Assembly (NCBI RefSeq): GCF_028561565.1
Contig: NZ_JAQQTE010000004.1
Span: 203,017-267,016 of the forward strand
Direction: 5' to 3'
Source of the DNA: Gilvibacter sediminis
GTDB lineage: Bacteria; Bacteroidota; Bacteroidia; Flavobacteriales; Flavobacteriaceae
Length of the DNA stretch: 64,000 nt
The translations under genes and the position numbers were made by a program. Numbering within the stretch: the first letter of the stretch is position 1; each line of letters begins with the position of its first letter. The notes under the pieces were generated by a model. The model was given only the letters and a program-made list of their open reading frames with translations, ran no database searches and was not told where the DNA came from. Positions 7,926 through 16,171 of the stretch are shown in pieces.

Positions 7926-9635
7926 ATGAAGAAAAATTATTTGTGGGCCGTACTTTGTTTAGGCCTTTTAATAGCCTGTAAGGGCGACAAAACTGAAGAA
8001 ACCACTCAAGCCGCAGCTACCATGTACTTTGGAGGAGAGATCCTCACTATGGTGGGAGACAAGCCTCAATACGCAGAAGCCTTAGTAGAACGTGACGGAG
8101 AGATCGTTTTTGTAGGTAATAGTGCAGAAGCCATGCAGGCTGCAGGGAAAGGACATAAAATGGTTGACTTGAAAGGAAAGACCATGGTCCCGGGCTTAAT
8201 TGACGGCCATGCGCATTTCACGAGCTTTTCGGCCCAGGCCATAGGCGCACAGCTATTACCTTCGCCAGATGGTCGTGCAGATGATATTCCAACCATCATC
8301 GAGGTGCTCAAAGCTTGGAACACTCCAGAAAATCGGGAGCTTACGGGTTGGATCTTCGGAACCGGCTTTGACGATTCGGTAATTGCAGAAAAACGTTTTC
8401 CTACCAAACACGATCTGGACCAAGTGACCACAGAGTTCCCGATCATGATCATTCATATCTCCGGACACTTCGCTGTGGTGAATTCCAAAGGTTTGGAATT
8501 GTTAAATATTACTGCAGACACGCCAGACCCAGAAGGAGGAATCATCAGAAGAGAGCCAAACTCTCAAGAGCCCAATGGGGTATTGGAAGAGCTGGCTGCC
8601 ATCCCCAATATGTTCGCTTCCATGATGCCTAAAACTCCAGAGAGTAATATGCGCTTCTTTGAAGCGGGGCAAGAAATGGCGCTCTCTTACGGATATACAA
8701 CGGCTCAAGACGGACGCTCCATGGATCTCTCACAAATGACCACCATGGCGGAACAGCAAAAATTGAAGCTAGATGTAGTGAGCTATGTGGATTATTCCGT
8801 TGCAGATAAATACATGAGCACGCCTTGGAACAGCAAGTCTTATATCAATCACTTTAGAGTTGGGGGGATGAAGCTGACCTTGGACGGATCGCCTCAGGGA
8901 AGAACGGCTTGGCGCACTCAGCCTTATTTGATTCCACCGGATGGGGCCGATGCAGATTATGTCGGTTATCCAGCCATTCCCAATGACGAGGATGTGACGG
9001 CCATTTATGAGAAAGCCTTTCAAAACAATTGGCAAACCCTTACCCACGGAAACGGAGATGCCGCCATGGATCAAATGATCAGAACCTTAAAGCCGCTGGC
9101 AGAGAAGTACGGGAATGAGGACCGTCGTTTTGTGCTTATTCACGGGCAGTACATCCGTATGGATCAATTGGACGACTTCAAAGAGCTCGATGTTGTTTTG
9201 AGCTTATTTCCCTTGCACACCTATTATTGGGGCGATTGGCACCGACAGCTCATTGGGCAAGAATTGGGGGATAAGATCAGTCCAACTCGATCGGCTTTAA
9301 ACAAAGGCTTAGACATAACCATACATACTGATGCCCCTGTGGCACTACCAAACTTGATGCGCGTTATTTGGACGGCAGTGAGCAGAACCAGTCGCTCTGG
9401 AGCAGATATAGGCGCAGCCGAACGTTTAACACCCTATGAAGCGCTTCAGGCGATTACCATTTGGAGTGCGTATCAGCATTTTGAAGAAGATACCAAAGGA
9501 ACGCTAGAGGCAGGGAAGATGGCAGACCTCGTGGTTTTAGATGCAAACCCATTAACCGTTCCGGTAGACGAGATCAAAGACATTCAGGTACTAAAAACGA
9601 TCAAAGAGGGCGAACTCGTTTTTGATCGTCAATAA
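7926..9635 (+). CDS. Amidohydrolase-family lipoprotein (YtcJ-like)
   Basis: 569 residues. A lipoprotein signal with Cys at residue 18 precedes an amidohydrolase_3 enzyme: metal ligands His95 and His97 in D-G-H-A-H-F, His374 in T-H-G-N-G-D-A, and His467/Asp469 in H-T-D-A-P. The C-terminal A-D-L-V-V-L-D motif closes the small beta domain. Such enzymes hydrolyse amide, ester or imine bonds using one or two metals; the natural substrate of YtcJ-like exported members is unknown. It ends before a bidirectional terminator. It may be co-transcribed with the barrel gene upstream. Confidence 0.88.
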   Translation: MKKNYLWAVLCLGLLIACKGDKTEETTQAAATMYFGGEILTMVGDKPQYAEALVERDGEIVFVGNSAEAMQAAGKGHKMVDLKGKTMVPGLIDGHAHFTSFSAQAIGAQLLPSPDGRADDIPTIIEVLKAWNTPENRELTGWIFGTGFDDSVIAEKRFPTKHDLDQVTTEFPIMIIHISGHFAVVNSKGLELLNITADTPDPEGGIIRREPNSQEPNGVLEELAAIPNMFASMMPKTPESNMRFFEAGQEMALSYGYTTAQDGRSMDLSQMTTMAEQQKLKLDVVSYVDYSVADKYMSTPWNSKSYINHFRVGGMKLTLDGSPQGRTAWRTQPYLIPPDGADADYVGYPAIPNDEDVTAIYEKAFQNNWQTLTHGNGDAAMDQMIRTLKPLAEKYGNEDRRFVLIHGQYIRMDQLDDFKELDVVLSLFPLHTYYWGDWHRQLIGQELGDKISPTRSALNKGLDITIHTDAPVALPNLMRVIWTAVSRTSRSGADIGAAERLTPYEALQAITIWSAYQHFEEDTKGTLEAGKMADLVVLDANPLTVPVDEIKDIQVLKTIKEGELVFDRQ

Positions 9636-9656
9636 CTAACCATCAACCTGAAAACA

Positions 9657-9686
9657 AAAACCCTCGGTGAAAGCCGAGGGTTTTTT
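9657..9686. terminator. Bidirectional intrinsic terminator
   Basis: Stem CCCTCGG / CCGAGGG (9661-9667 and 9674-9680) with a 6-nt loop, A-run before and T-run after. It lies between two convergent genes and can serve both. Confidence 0.9.
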
Positions 9687-9704
9687 CTGGTCGCGATTTT
9701 GGCT

Positions 9705-10409
9705 TTATTGCTTCAAGTACACCAAACGCTCTAATCGCGCTAGCTCTTTATCATCAACGTATTTGCCAATTTCCTTTCTAAATTGCTCCATAGAAGTGTA
9801 GGGACGGTACTCTTCAAATTCATGCGTCATACGGTCTCCAACTCCAGGAAGCGCTTTGATATCTTCGTTTGAGGCAGTGTTGAGTTCCACAGGAACAAAA
9901 ACGTAGTTCAAGTAGTATTCCACCTGCGCCTCATCTACATATTTACCGATCTCTTTGCGGAACTGCGCCACAGAGGTATACGGTCTGTATTCTTCAAACT
10001 CATGAGCCATTTTGTCTCCTACACCTGGGATCATTTTAAAATCAGCCTCGGCAGTAGTATTCAAATTGAAAGGAACAAAGATGGCTTTATACAGCTCCTC
10101 CTTGTTTGCAGTATCTCCCAAGAGTGCATCAAAGTCGTTCATGCTTAAAAAAGGTTGTGCTTCGATAACCTTGGCGATCATCTCATCGCTCATCCCAACG
10201 GCCTTAAGATTATCTTCTGTCGCTAGATTTGCATTGAGAACCGTTACAGGGATCTCAACTCCTTCTACTACGGTGTCTGCGGATTTGGTCTCGGTCTGCT
10301 CCGTGGTAGTGGTTTCTTCTGCAGTTTCTGCTTCTTTCTCCGATTTACAAGCCGTGAATGCTAGTGAGGCAACAAGGGCTGCAAAAAGTAATTTGCTCAT
10401 TGTTTTCAT
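9705..10409 (-). CDS. Lipoprotein with three helix-hairpin-helix (ComEA-like) repeats
   Basis: 234 residues from the ATG at 10409; a longer frame lacks a signal. Lipobox Cys21 is followed by a Glu/Thr-rich linker (22-50) and three ComEA-type units at about 57-110, 113-171 and 174-232. Units 2 and 3 carry L-N-T and I/L-P-G-V-G-D motifs and are nearly identical from G-D to K-Y-V-D, a recent internal duplication; unit 1 is degenerate (V-G-M-S). HhH units bind DNA backbone without sequence specificity, and ComEA is a periplasmic DNA receptor in natural competence. A membrane-anchored triple version in the envelope is plausible as a DNA-binding lipoprotein, but this role is inferred. Its start overlaps the stop of the upstream gene by ATGA. 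Confidence 0.85.
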   Translation of the reverse strand: MKTMSKLLFAALVASLAFTACKSEKEAETAEETTTTEQTETKSADTVVEGVEIPVTVLNANLATEDNLKAVGMSDEMIAKVIEAQPFLSMNDFDALLGDTANKEELYKAIFVPFNLNTTAEADFKMIPGVGDKMAHEFEEYRPYTSVAQFRKEIGKYVDEAQVEYYLNYVFVPVELNTASNEDIKALPGVGDRMTHEFEEYRPYTSMEQFRKEIGKYVDDKELARLERLVYLKQ

Positions 10410-10858
10410 GTTTGTTGTTTTATTAAAAGGGTGTAAGTGTATCCAATAAGTGCCAAGGCGATCATACTCCCAGGGGCCAAAGCAGGCAGCGCGCCTGACA
10501 GACTTTCTGAGAAGAGTTCCCAACCTTGAGCACTGGGTTTCATTTCCAATTCAAATTCATAATTGGCTTTCATATGCAGGTAAACCCCCACCAAACCGCT
10601 CAGAGCGGAAAGACCCAGGATTCCCTTAAAAATGCGCAAGGAAAGCCCCGAGGGTTTGCTCAAAACCCAAACCATTCCCACAAGGGCAGCGCCAATACAG
10701 ATCAGGGGAATCAATTGCCAAGCATCTTCATAATGATCCAACAAATACAGCTCAAGCCCAGTGCCAATCAGCATGAAAAGCAAAGCGATGAGGAGTATTC
10801 TTAAAACGGATCTGTGGGGTGATGGGGTCATAAGCCACACAAAAGTACAACGGTCCAT
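10406..10858 (-). CDS. Small membrane protein coupled to the HhH lipoprotein
   Basis: 150 residues with four hydrophobic segments (about 18-36, 46-65, 76-94 and 126-147). The ATG at 10858 or the one nine codons later (10831) could be the start; the latter sits closer to the first helix. The stop overlaps the start of the HhH lipoprotein gene (ATGA), implying translational coupling. No family recognised; the pairing suggests a membrane partner for the lipoprotein. Confidence 0.6.
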   Translation of the reverse strand: MDRCTFVWLMTPSPHRSVLRILLIALLFMLIGTGLELYLLDHYEDAWQLIPLICIGAALVGMVWVLSKPSGLSLRIFKGILGLSALSGLVGVYLHMKANYEFELEMKPSAQGWELFSESLSGALPALAPGSMIALALIGYTYTLLIKQQT

Positions 10859-11028
10859 CGGCTTAAAAAAATTATTTAGACAAATTCTAAATAAAGAATT
10901 TCACGGGAGACCCCATGCACATATTATGATCTCCCCGATCAATGAGTAAATGATCTTTAAGAAATTACGCTCAACATGTTCTCAGAACATTTCACTAACT
11001 TGAAGTACAATTAAACCAACAACGTATT

Positions 11029-11454
11029 ATGAAAAATCTAAAAAAATCCCTCTTAGCAGTTGGAGTAGTAGCCTTAGGGGTTGCCGTTTATGGTTTCACC
11101 ACTGCGGATGAACCCACAACACCGACTGTTGAAACTGTTGCGCCTGTAGCCGCTCCTGCCAGTTCTATTTCTTTAGACAACGCCCGTTTGCACCGAAACT
11201 TGTTTTTAGCAGAGAATCCAGAAGCTGCTTCTGATTTCACTTTTGACTACGAGCAGGTAAAGCAATTCATTGAGCATATTGAATACCGCAAATCTCAGGG
11301 CGAAGATGTGAGCAAGATCCGCGTATACCTATCGCAATATGAGAATGGAGAGAATACTGCCTTTATTGCGCCTATCAAGGAAGACGGGAAACCGAATTAC
11401 GATATTGAAGTGATCAATATTGGACAACAAGGAAGACCACCAGGACACTACTAG
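11029..11454 (+). CDS. Secreted hypothetical protein, 141 aa
   Basis: A signal-peptide-like N-terminus (two Lys pairs, then a Val/Ala/Leu core to about residue 26) leads to a Thr/Pro/Val/Ala-rich linker and a charged domain at about 48-141 ending in an I-G-Q-Q-G-R-P-P-G-H-Y tail. No catalytic motif or known family. It is a single-gene unit closed by its own terminator. Confidence 0.6.
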   Translation: MKNLKKSLLAVGVVALGVAVYGFTTADEPTTPTVETVAPVAAPASSISLDNARLHRNLFLAENPEAASDFTFDYEQVKQFIEHIEYRKSQGEDVSKIRVYLSQYENGENTAFIAPIKEDGKPNYDIEVINIGQQGRPPGHY

Positions 11455-11472
11455 GCTGTTTAAAACTTTATA

Positions 11473-11503
11473 AAACGCAAGCTCTCAACGGCTTGCGTTT
11501 TTT
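11473..11503 (+). terminator. Intrinsic terminator
   Basis: Stem AAACGCAAGC / GCTTGCGTTT (11473-11482 and 11491-11500), 8-nt loop, followed by T-run. Closes the 141-aa secreted protein gene. Confidence 0.88.
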
Positions 11504-11510
11504 GTTAGAA

Positions 11511-11526
11511 TACCCGTTATTGGGTA
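11511..11526. promoter_or_regulatory. 16-bp CCC-N6-GGG palindrome, site A
   Basis: TACCCGTTATTGGGTA ends 49 nt before the ATG of the thioredoxin gene and 4 bp before a TTG -33-like element (11531), which is 17 bp from TAATTTG (11551-11557). The position just upstream of the -33 element suits an activator. Matching sites occur at 17341-17356 and 20268-20283. Confidence 0.65.
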
Positions 11527-11575
11527 TGGATTGCAGCTGCTTTTAGGCCGTAATTTGTTTTCAAATAATAGAATC

Positions 11576-12334
11576 ATGAGAAATTTTTGCACCGCCTTAT
11601 TGGTACTTTTTGGATTGACCTCCGCCTTTGCCCAAACAGAAATCAGCGACTTTGAAATAGAAGATAGACTGCTGGTCAATAATGACCGCCTCATTATCAT
11701 GGACTTTTACGCCACCTGGTGTGCGCCTTGTAAAAGAATGGAACCCATCATTGCCCGCTTAGAAGAAGAGTTCCCCAATGTGGACTTTTACAAAATGGAC
11801 GTGGATAAAAATGAGGCCGATGATGTCTTAGAAGTAGAATCCATCCCAACCTATATCTTCATTAAGAACGAGGAGAATCTGGAATGGGTAGAGGGCGCTA
11901 TGTCCTATGAAGACATGAGAGCCAAAATTTTACAGTATAGCGGAGGAAGTGGGGGCTCAGGCAACGCGCCGATCACTTCTGTAACCGATGATTTTGACCC
12001 AGATTATTATCACGGGGATTCAGACGAATTTAGCTCGTCAAAGATCCGTAGTTTATCTGGAGATTGGAGTGCTTTAAATGAGCTGGCATGGCACGCCTAC
12101 TTGGAGCACAACGATGTAACCGTACTTTTAAAGGCGATTGATATTGCTAATCAGTCCATTGAATTGGATGAGAACTACTTCAACGTAGATACCTTGGCAG
12201 CTTTGCTCTATAAGACTGGGAACTATACTCGCGCGCTCAAAGAGGCCAAACGCGCCATTTCTTTAGCCAAAGAAAACGGAATGGACTATGAGGCCACAAC
12301 AGAGCTTATTGATAATATCATTGATAGGATGTAA
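11576..12334 (+). CDS. Secreted thioredoxin-domain protein with C-terminal helical repeats
   Basis: 252 residues from ATG 11576, where a signal peptide ending F-A-Q starts. Thioredoxin fold at about 22-122 with active site Cys49-Ala-Pro-Cys52 (W-C-A-P-C) and the cis-Pro strand S-I-P-T-Y. A Gly/Ser-rich linker (about 126-135) leads to a C-terminal region (about 165-250) with TPR-like helices. Likely acts in periplasmic disulfide reduction or as a thiol chaperone with the helical part holding a partner; that role is inferred. A conserved 16-bp palindrome stands upstream. Confidence 0.88.
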   Translation: MRNFCTALLVLFGLTSAFAQTEISDFEIEDRLLVNNDRLIIMDFYATWCAPCKRMEPIIARLEEEFPNVDFYKMDVDKNEADDVLEVESIPTYIFIKNEENLEWVEGAMSYEDMRAKILQYSGGSGGSGNAPITSVTDDFDPDYYHGDSDEFSSSKIRSLSGDWSALNELAWHAYLEHNDVTVLLKAIDIANQSIELDENYFNVDTLAALLYKTGNYTRALKEAKRAISLAKENGMDYEATTELIDNIIDRM

Positions 12335-12360
12335 TCCACCTTAAATAAAGATGCATAAAA

Positions 12361-12383
12361 CCACCGCAAACGGTGGTTTTTTT
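12361..12383 (+). terminator. Intrinsic terminator
   Basis: Stem CCACCG / CGGTGG with CAAA loop and seven T residues, 26 nt after the thioredoxin gene. Confidence 0.88.
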
Positions 12384-12391
12384 GTAGGGGT

Positions 12392-12446
12392 AAACCCCTG
12401 ATTTAAGGAGTAAAGCTTGCCCACATAGCGGTATTTTATATCTTTA
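12392..12446 (+). promoter_or_regulatory. Promoter region of the oxygenase gene, with a shared 13-mer
   Basis: TTG (12417-12419) and TATCTTTA (12439-12446) are separated by 19 bp, fitting the Bacteroidota -33/-7 layout. Upstream, AAACCCCTGATTT (12392-12404) recurs exactly at 17321-17333 before another gene. The first ends 61 nt before its ATG, the second 73 nt. The promoter is inferred by pattern; the 13-mer is seen directly. Confidence 0.5.
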
Positions 12447-12465
12447 AATCACTAAATGATTCACC

Positions 12466-13056
12466 ATGTCCGCAACCGCTACTCCTGTATTTAAAGATCG
12501 TATTCAACTGCCGTTTCATTTTGATGCAGCAAAGATCTATGAGGAGTTCAAAGCGCTACAGCGCAATCAATTTGAGTATTATGATGTAGTGCCGATGCGT
12601 TCGCCAGCACATTTGGTAGACCGCTCCATTGCGTTCCCACCTCCTGCAGAGGACTATGCAGACGGAACATGGTGTGATTGGTTGAACAATATAGAATTAG
12701 AATCATCACCCTATACCAAATCCATAGTGGAGCAGTTTCAAAAGCACGCCACCGTCAATTTGGTACGCTTGCTGCGTTTGGCGCCGGGAGCCGTTGTAAA
12801 AGAACACACGGACCCTACCCTGGGAATTGAAATTGAGCGCTCCATGGTGCGATTAACCATTCCGGTATACAATGCGCCAGGGGTGGAGTTTTACTTAAAC
12901 GACAGCTTATTAACTATGAAACCGGGGGAGTGCTGGTATTTGCGTTTGACAGATCCGCATAGAATAATCAATGCAAGCTCAGAAGAACGTGTAAACCTCA
13001 CCATTGATATCATTCCCAACGATTGGTTTAGGGCCCAATTAGAAAAACATCAATAA
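12466..13056 (+). CDS. Aspartyl/asparaginyl beta-hydroxylase-like oxygenase
   Basis: 196 residues, no signal peptide. The cupin-like core shows a K-E-H-T-D-P motif (HxD iron ligands, near residue 119) and a second His in D-P-H-R-I-I-N, with the R-L-T-I-P strand in between, as in the Asp_Arg_Hydrox family of iron(II)/2-oxoglutarate dioxygenases. Related enzymes hydroxylate Asp, Asn, Arg or proline side chains; substrate unknown. It is a single-gene unit with its own promoter and a bidirectional terminator shared with proteorhodopsin. Confidence 0.85.
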   Translation: MSATATPVFKDRIQLPFHFDAAKIYEEFKALQRNQFEYYDVVPMRSPAHLVDRSIAFPPPAEDYADGTWCDWLNNIELESSPYTKSIVEQFQKHATVNLVRLLRLAPGAVVKEHTDPTLGIEIERSMVRLTIPVYNAPGVEFYLNDSLLTMKPGECWYLRLTDPHRIINASSEERVNLTIDIIPNDWFRAQLEKHQ

Positions 13057-13062
13057 ATCAAA

Positions 13063-13092
13063 AAACCCTCCGCGATAGCTCGGAGGGTTTTT
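13063..13092. terminator. Bidirectional intrinsic terminator
   Basis: Stem ACCCTCCG / CGGAGGGT (13065-13072 and 13081-13088) with A-run before and T-run after, between the convergent oxygenase and proteorhodopsin genes. Confidence 0.88.
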
Positions 13093-13130
13093 CTAATGCC
13101 ACTTAGGCATTACAACATAAGTGGGTAGTA

Positions 13131-13862
13131 CTATTCGGCAGTCGAAGTTTGTTGTACAGCAAGGTTGTAAATAACCAAACCGAACCCGATTTTGTTGATC
13201 GCATCTGCAATGTTGTAGAATACGTCCATGCTCAATCCACCAAAGATTCCTTCATACCATCCTGGCGTACCGGCCATGTATCCGATAGGGTAGATAGCCC
13301 ATCCTACCAATACGAACCAGCAAAGGATCTTGTGTGAACTTGCAACGGATCCTCCGGCAGCTTTGGCAAGCTTTGCAGCTCCGCCCAGCCAGATCTCGTA
13401 CACAATAACAAAGTAAGCAATTCCAGAGATAAGACCCCACAACCAAGCGTTGTCTCTATCTACTCCTTCTCCCCAGTATCCAGTGACTAGCATCACTACA
13501 GACAATAGGATCAACTTCCACATTAGGGACTTTTTGGCTCCTGCTACCTTTAATATTAGGTAGAACTCCACACACATAAGTGGTACAGTTAGGATCCAGT
13601 CCACATAACGGAAGAAGGTTGGTGACTCCATATTGGTTGCCCAATAATCACGCATGTACCAATAGTGTACTGCAGCAATGAAGGTAATGAGTCCGGAAAC
13701 GAGAATTGAAGTTCTCCATTTACGGTCAAAACTGTTCATTGAAAGAAAGAAGAAGGCAGAAGCTGCCATCATGGCCATACACCCTACAAAGAAGGTGAAG
13801 CCTACGTAATCGTCTGGCGCCAATTTAGGTACCAGTGAAATAAGGTTAGCAAAATTTTCCAT
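13131..13862 (-). CDS. Proteorhodopsin, green-type proton pump
   Basis: 243 residues, seven membrane helices. The retinal Schiff base is Lys224 (N-I-A-D-A-I-N-K-I-G-F). The third-helix signature R-Y-V-D-W-I-L-T-V-P-L-M-C-V-E gives Asp88, Thr92 and Glu99, the DTE set of light-driven proton pumps (not NDQ of sodium pumps). Met96 is at the tuning position where Leu or Met means green absorption. His66 corresponds to the His that tunes the primary acceptor pKa. It is transcribed alone, divergent from the retinal-forming blh gene, from an intergenic region with three TTAAACAAAA-type motifs. Confidence 0.98.
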   Translation of the reverse strand: MENFANLISLVPKLAPDDYVGFTFFVGCMAMMAASAFFFLSMNSFDRKWRTSILVSGLITFIAAVHYWYMRDYWATNMESPTFFRYVDWILTVPLMCVEFYLILKVAGAKKSLMWKLILLSVVMLVTGYWGEGVDRDNAWLWGLISGIAYFVIVYEIWLGGAAKLAKAAGGSVASSHKILCWFVLVGWAIYPIGYMAGTPGWYEGIFGGLSMDVFYNIADAINKIGFGLVIYNLAVQQTSTAE

Positions 13863-13908
13863 ATACGTATGAATTATTAATAAATTTGTTGAACTAAAAT
13901 TACGAATA

Positions 13909-13964
13909 ATTAAACAAAAAATGGTTATTTTGTTTAATAATTTAACACATTAGTTAAACAAAAA
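13909..13964. promoter_or_regulatory. Divergent proteorhodopsin/blh control region with three TTAAACAAAA motifs
   Basis: ATTAAACAAAA (13909-13919) and its inverse TTTTGTTTAAT (13928-13938) form an 11-bp inverted repeat with an 8-bp gap; a third copy, GTTAAACAAAAA (13953-13964), ends 2 bp before the blh ATG. TATTTTG within the middle copy resembles a -7 element for blh. The same core forms the palindrome at 5466-5509. Joint control of both divergent genes by one regulator is inferred. Confidence 0.7.
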
Positions 13965-13966
13965 AC

Positions 13967-14851
13967 ATGGTAAAGACCCGCGAAATACTGATTATTATTA
14001 CGTTTTTCAGCTTATGGCTTACCAATTATTTTGCTGCGGGTTCTCAGTCAATTTTAGCATTTTCACTCCTTTTTTCTGTAGGTTTAATTCACGGATCGAA
14101 TGATTTGCAGCTTTTAAACAAGACTTTTTTCAAGACTAAAAGGACTACTTTTTTCACGCAGTTGGGATTGTATCTATTGGTCGTGTTCACTGCCTTTGCC
14201 TTGTTTTTTTGGTTGCCTGTAGTTGCCTTGACCTTATTCATCTTAGTGAGCGGCTATCATTTTGGAGAACAACATTGGGATGAATTCTTTGGCAGAAGTG
14301 TCTGGAATAAAATGTTTTACGCTTCTTACGGCTTAGGGATACTCTTTTTACTTTTCTACCTAAATCCAGAAGACACTACAGCGGTCATTGAACAATTAAC
14401 AGCATTTGCGGTCCCAAAAGACTGGTTTGTTTATGGTCTAATAGGTTCAGGGGCTGTATTCGGACTCTTATTAATAAAGTATGCTTACCAACAAAAGATA
14501 GCTCCAGCCAAGCTGGCTCAAGAACTTTTATTGTTGGTTGTTTTTACCATTTTATTCTATTGGGCGTCTTTGGTTTGGGCCTTTACGATCTATTTTATCT
14601 TTTGGCACAGTATTCCTTCTATTAAGGAGCAGGTGCAATATCTCTATGGCAAAGTGACTAAGAAAAGCGTTTTGAAATATCTGCGCGGGGCCGTTTGGGT
14701 TTGGCTGATCTCTATGGTAGGACTGTTGGTTTTCTTTAAGCTGATGGAATCCGGGAACCAATCCTTCTTGACTATTTTCTTCTCTTTTTTGGGTGCGATT
14801 ACCTTTGCCCACACGGTGATCATTTCCAGAATGTTTGATCAACAAAATTAA
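13967..14851 (+). CDS. blh: Beta-carotene 15,15'-dioxygenase, Brp/Blh family
   Basis: 294 residues with about eight membrane helices. Blh enzymes cleave beta-carotene symmetrically to two retinals, the chromophore of proteorhodopsin. Conserved iron-site histidines are visible: His42 in G-L-I-H-G-S-N-D, His98 and His103 in G-Y-H-F-G-E-Q-H-W, and His214 in F-W-H-S-I-P-S. The divergent arrangement with the rhodopsin gene is the decisive context. Carotenoid synthesis genes are not in this window and must lie elsewhere. Confidence 0.96.
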   Translation: MVKTREILIIITFFSLWLTNYFAAGSQSILAFSLLFSVGLIHGSNDLQLLNKTFFKTKRTTFFTQLGLYLLVVFTAFALFFWLPVVALTLFILVSGYHFGEQHWDEFFGRSVWNKMFYASYGLGILFLLFYLNPEDTTAVIEQLTAFAVPKDWFVYGLIGSGAVFGLLLIKYAYQQKIAPAKLAQELLLLVVFTILFYWASLVWAFTIYFIFWHSIPSIKEQVQYLYGKVTKKSVLKYLRGAVWVWLISMVGLLVFFKLMESGNQSFLTIFFSFLGAITFAHTVIISRMFDQQN

Positions 14852-14899
14852 AATTAAACCTTTTTGGTATTTTGTAGTCCAACTGCAAACTACTGAACA

Positions 14900-16123
14900 A
14901 TGAGATTATTCCCCAAGATGGCCCTTGCGGTGTGCTGCTTTTTATTTTTTGCCTGCTCCAATGACGATTCCTACTCGGACGCACCAGACAATGGCGATAC
15001 CCAAAACGACAATAACGATCAATCCGGAGGAGACACTGGCGGAAACGATACTGTGGATCTGAGCCTTTACTTTGATGGCTCTATTAATCTGGATAACCTA
15101 GCAAACTACGCCAATCAGGAGGTGCCAGACTTTATTGATCTGGATCAGACGGGTCCCGATTATATCACAGATGCTGGAGCTACTCTCGGGCGTGTGTTAT
15201 TCTATGATACTAATTTGTCTACCGACAATACTATTGCCTGTGCGAGTTGCCACCGACAAGAAAACGGCTTTTCTGATCTGGCTTTAGCCAGTACGGGAGT
15301 TAATGGCAGTACAGGAAGACATTCCATGCGACTCATCAATTCTAGATTTTCTAATGAAGGTCGATTCTTTTGGGACGAGCGCGCCTTGTCTCTAGAAGAT
15401 CAGAGTACCCAGCCCATTAGAGATCACAATGAAATGGGCTTTTCTGGAGAAGCTGGAGCTCCAAACTTTGAAGATCTTTTAGCGCGCATGCAAGATATTG
15501 AGTACTATCCGCTGCTTTTTACAGCGGCATTTGGAGATGAAACCATTACCGAGGCACGAATGCAGCAGGCTTTGGGACAATTTATAAGCAGCATTCAATC
15601 CTTTGATTCTCGCTTTGATGAAGGCCGAGCGGCAGCACCAAATGATGGCGCGCCCTTTGCAAACTTCACGGCTCAAGAGAATCAAGGCAAGCAATTGTTT
15701 TTGGCGCCTCCCGACTTTAACGGAGCCGGAGAACGCATTGGAGGAGGAGTGGGTTGTGCCGGTTGTCACCGCGCCCCGACCTTTAGTATTGATCCTGCTA
15801 GTTTGAACAATGGGGTAATGGGCGTTTTGAGTGATCCTGGAGCTACTGATCTGACCAATACCCGATCTCCGAGTTTGCACGACATACAAAACAATGGACC
15901 CTTCTTCCACGACGGATCTGCAAGTTCTTTGGCCGCCGTAATAGAACATTATAATTCGGGTATTGAACTCAACGCCAATTTGGATCCGCGTTTGCGGCCG
16001 GGTGGAAATCCGCAGCGCTTAAACATGACCGCAGCAGAGATCGATGCACTCATAGCCTTTTTAGAAACACTCTCAGGAAGTTCAGTCTACACGGACACCA
16101 AATGGTCTGACCCATTTTTATAG
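14900..16123 (+). CDS. Di-haem cytochrome c peroxidase / MauG-family lipoprotein
   Basis: 407 residues. Lipobox Cys19 (F-F-A-C), then an Asp/Asn/Gly-rich linker (about 21-52) and two c-type haem sites: Cys114-x-x-Cys117-His118 and Cys286-x-x-Cys289-His290. The family reduces hydrogen peroxide or modifies proteins by high-valent haem chemistry at the periplasmic face. The gene is 48 nt after blh but has its own TATTTTG element just upstream (near 14870), so it may be transcribed separately. A peroxidase next to a light-driven system suits oxidative-stress defence, though this link is only inferred. Confidence 0.92.
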   Translation: MRLFPKMALAVCCFLFFACSNDDSYSDAPDNGDTQNDNNDQSGGDTGGNDTVDLSLYFDGSINLDNLANYANQEVPDFIDLDQTGPDYITDAGATLGRVLFYDTNLSTDNTIACASCHRQENGFSDLALASTGVNGSTGRHSMRLINSRFSNEGRFFWDERALSLEDQSTQPIRDHNEMGFSGEAGAPNFEDLLARMQDIEYYPLLFTAAFGDETITEARMQQALGQFISSIQSFDSRFDEGRAAAPNDGAPFANFTAQENQGKQLFLAPPDFNGAGERIGGGVGCAGCHRAPTFSIDPASLNNGVMGVLSDPGATDLTNTRSPSLHDIQNNGPFFHDGSASSLAAVIEHYNSGIELNANLDPRLRPGGNPQRLNMTAAEIDALIAFLETLSGSSVYTDTKWSDPFL

Positions 16124-16130
16124 AACAAAA

Positions 16131-16158
16131 AAACCGGCGCTAAGCCGGTTTTTTTTTA
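16131..16158. terminator. Bidirectional intrinsic terminator
   Basis: Stem AACCGGC / GCCGGTT (16132-16138 and 16144-16150), 5-nt loop, A-run before and T-run after, between convergent genes. Confidence 0.88.
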
Positions 16159-16171
16159 ATCTTGTTTGCCG

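Noticed and set aside
15479-15949. 156-codon minus-strand open frame opposite the di-haem peroxidase
   Set aside because: The plus-strand gene has two haem sites and lipobox; the antisense frame shows no features.
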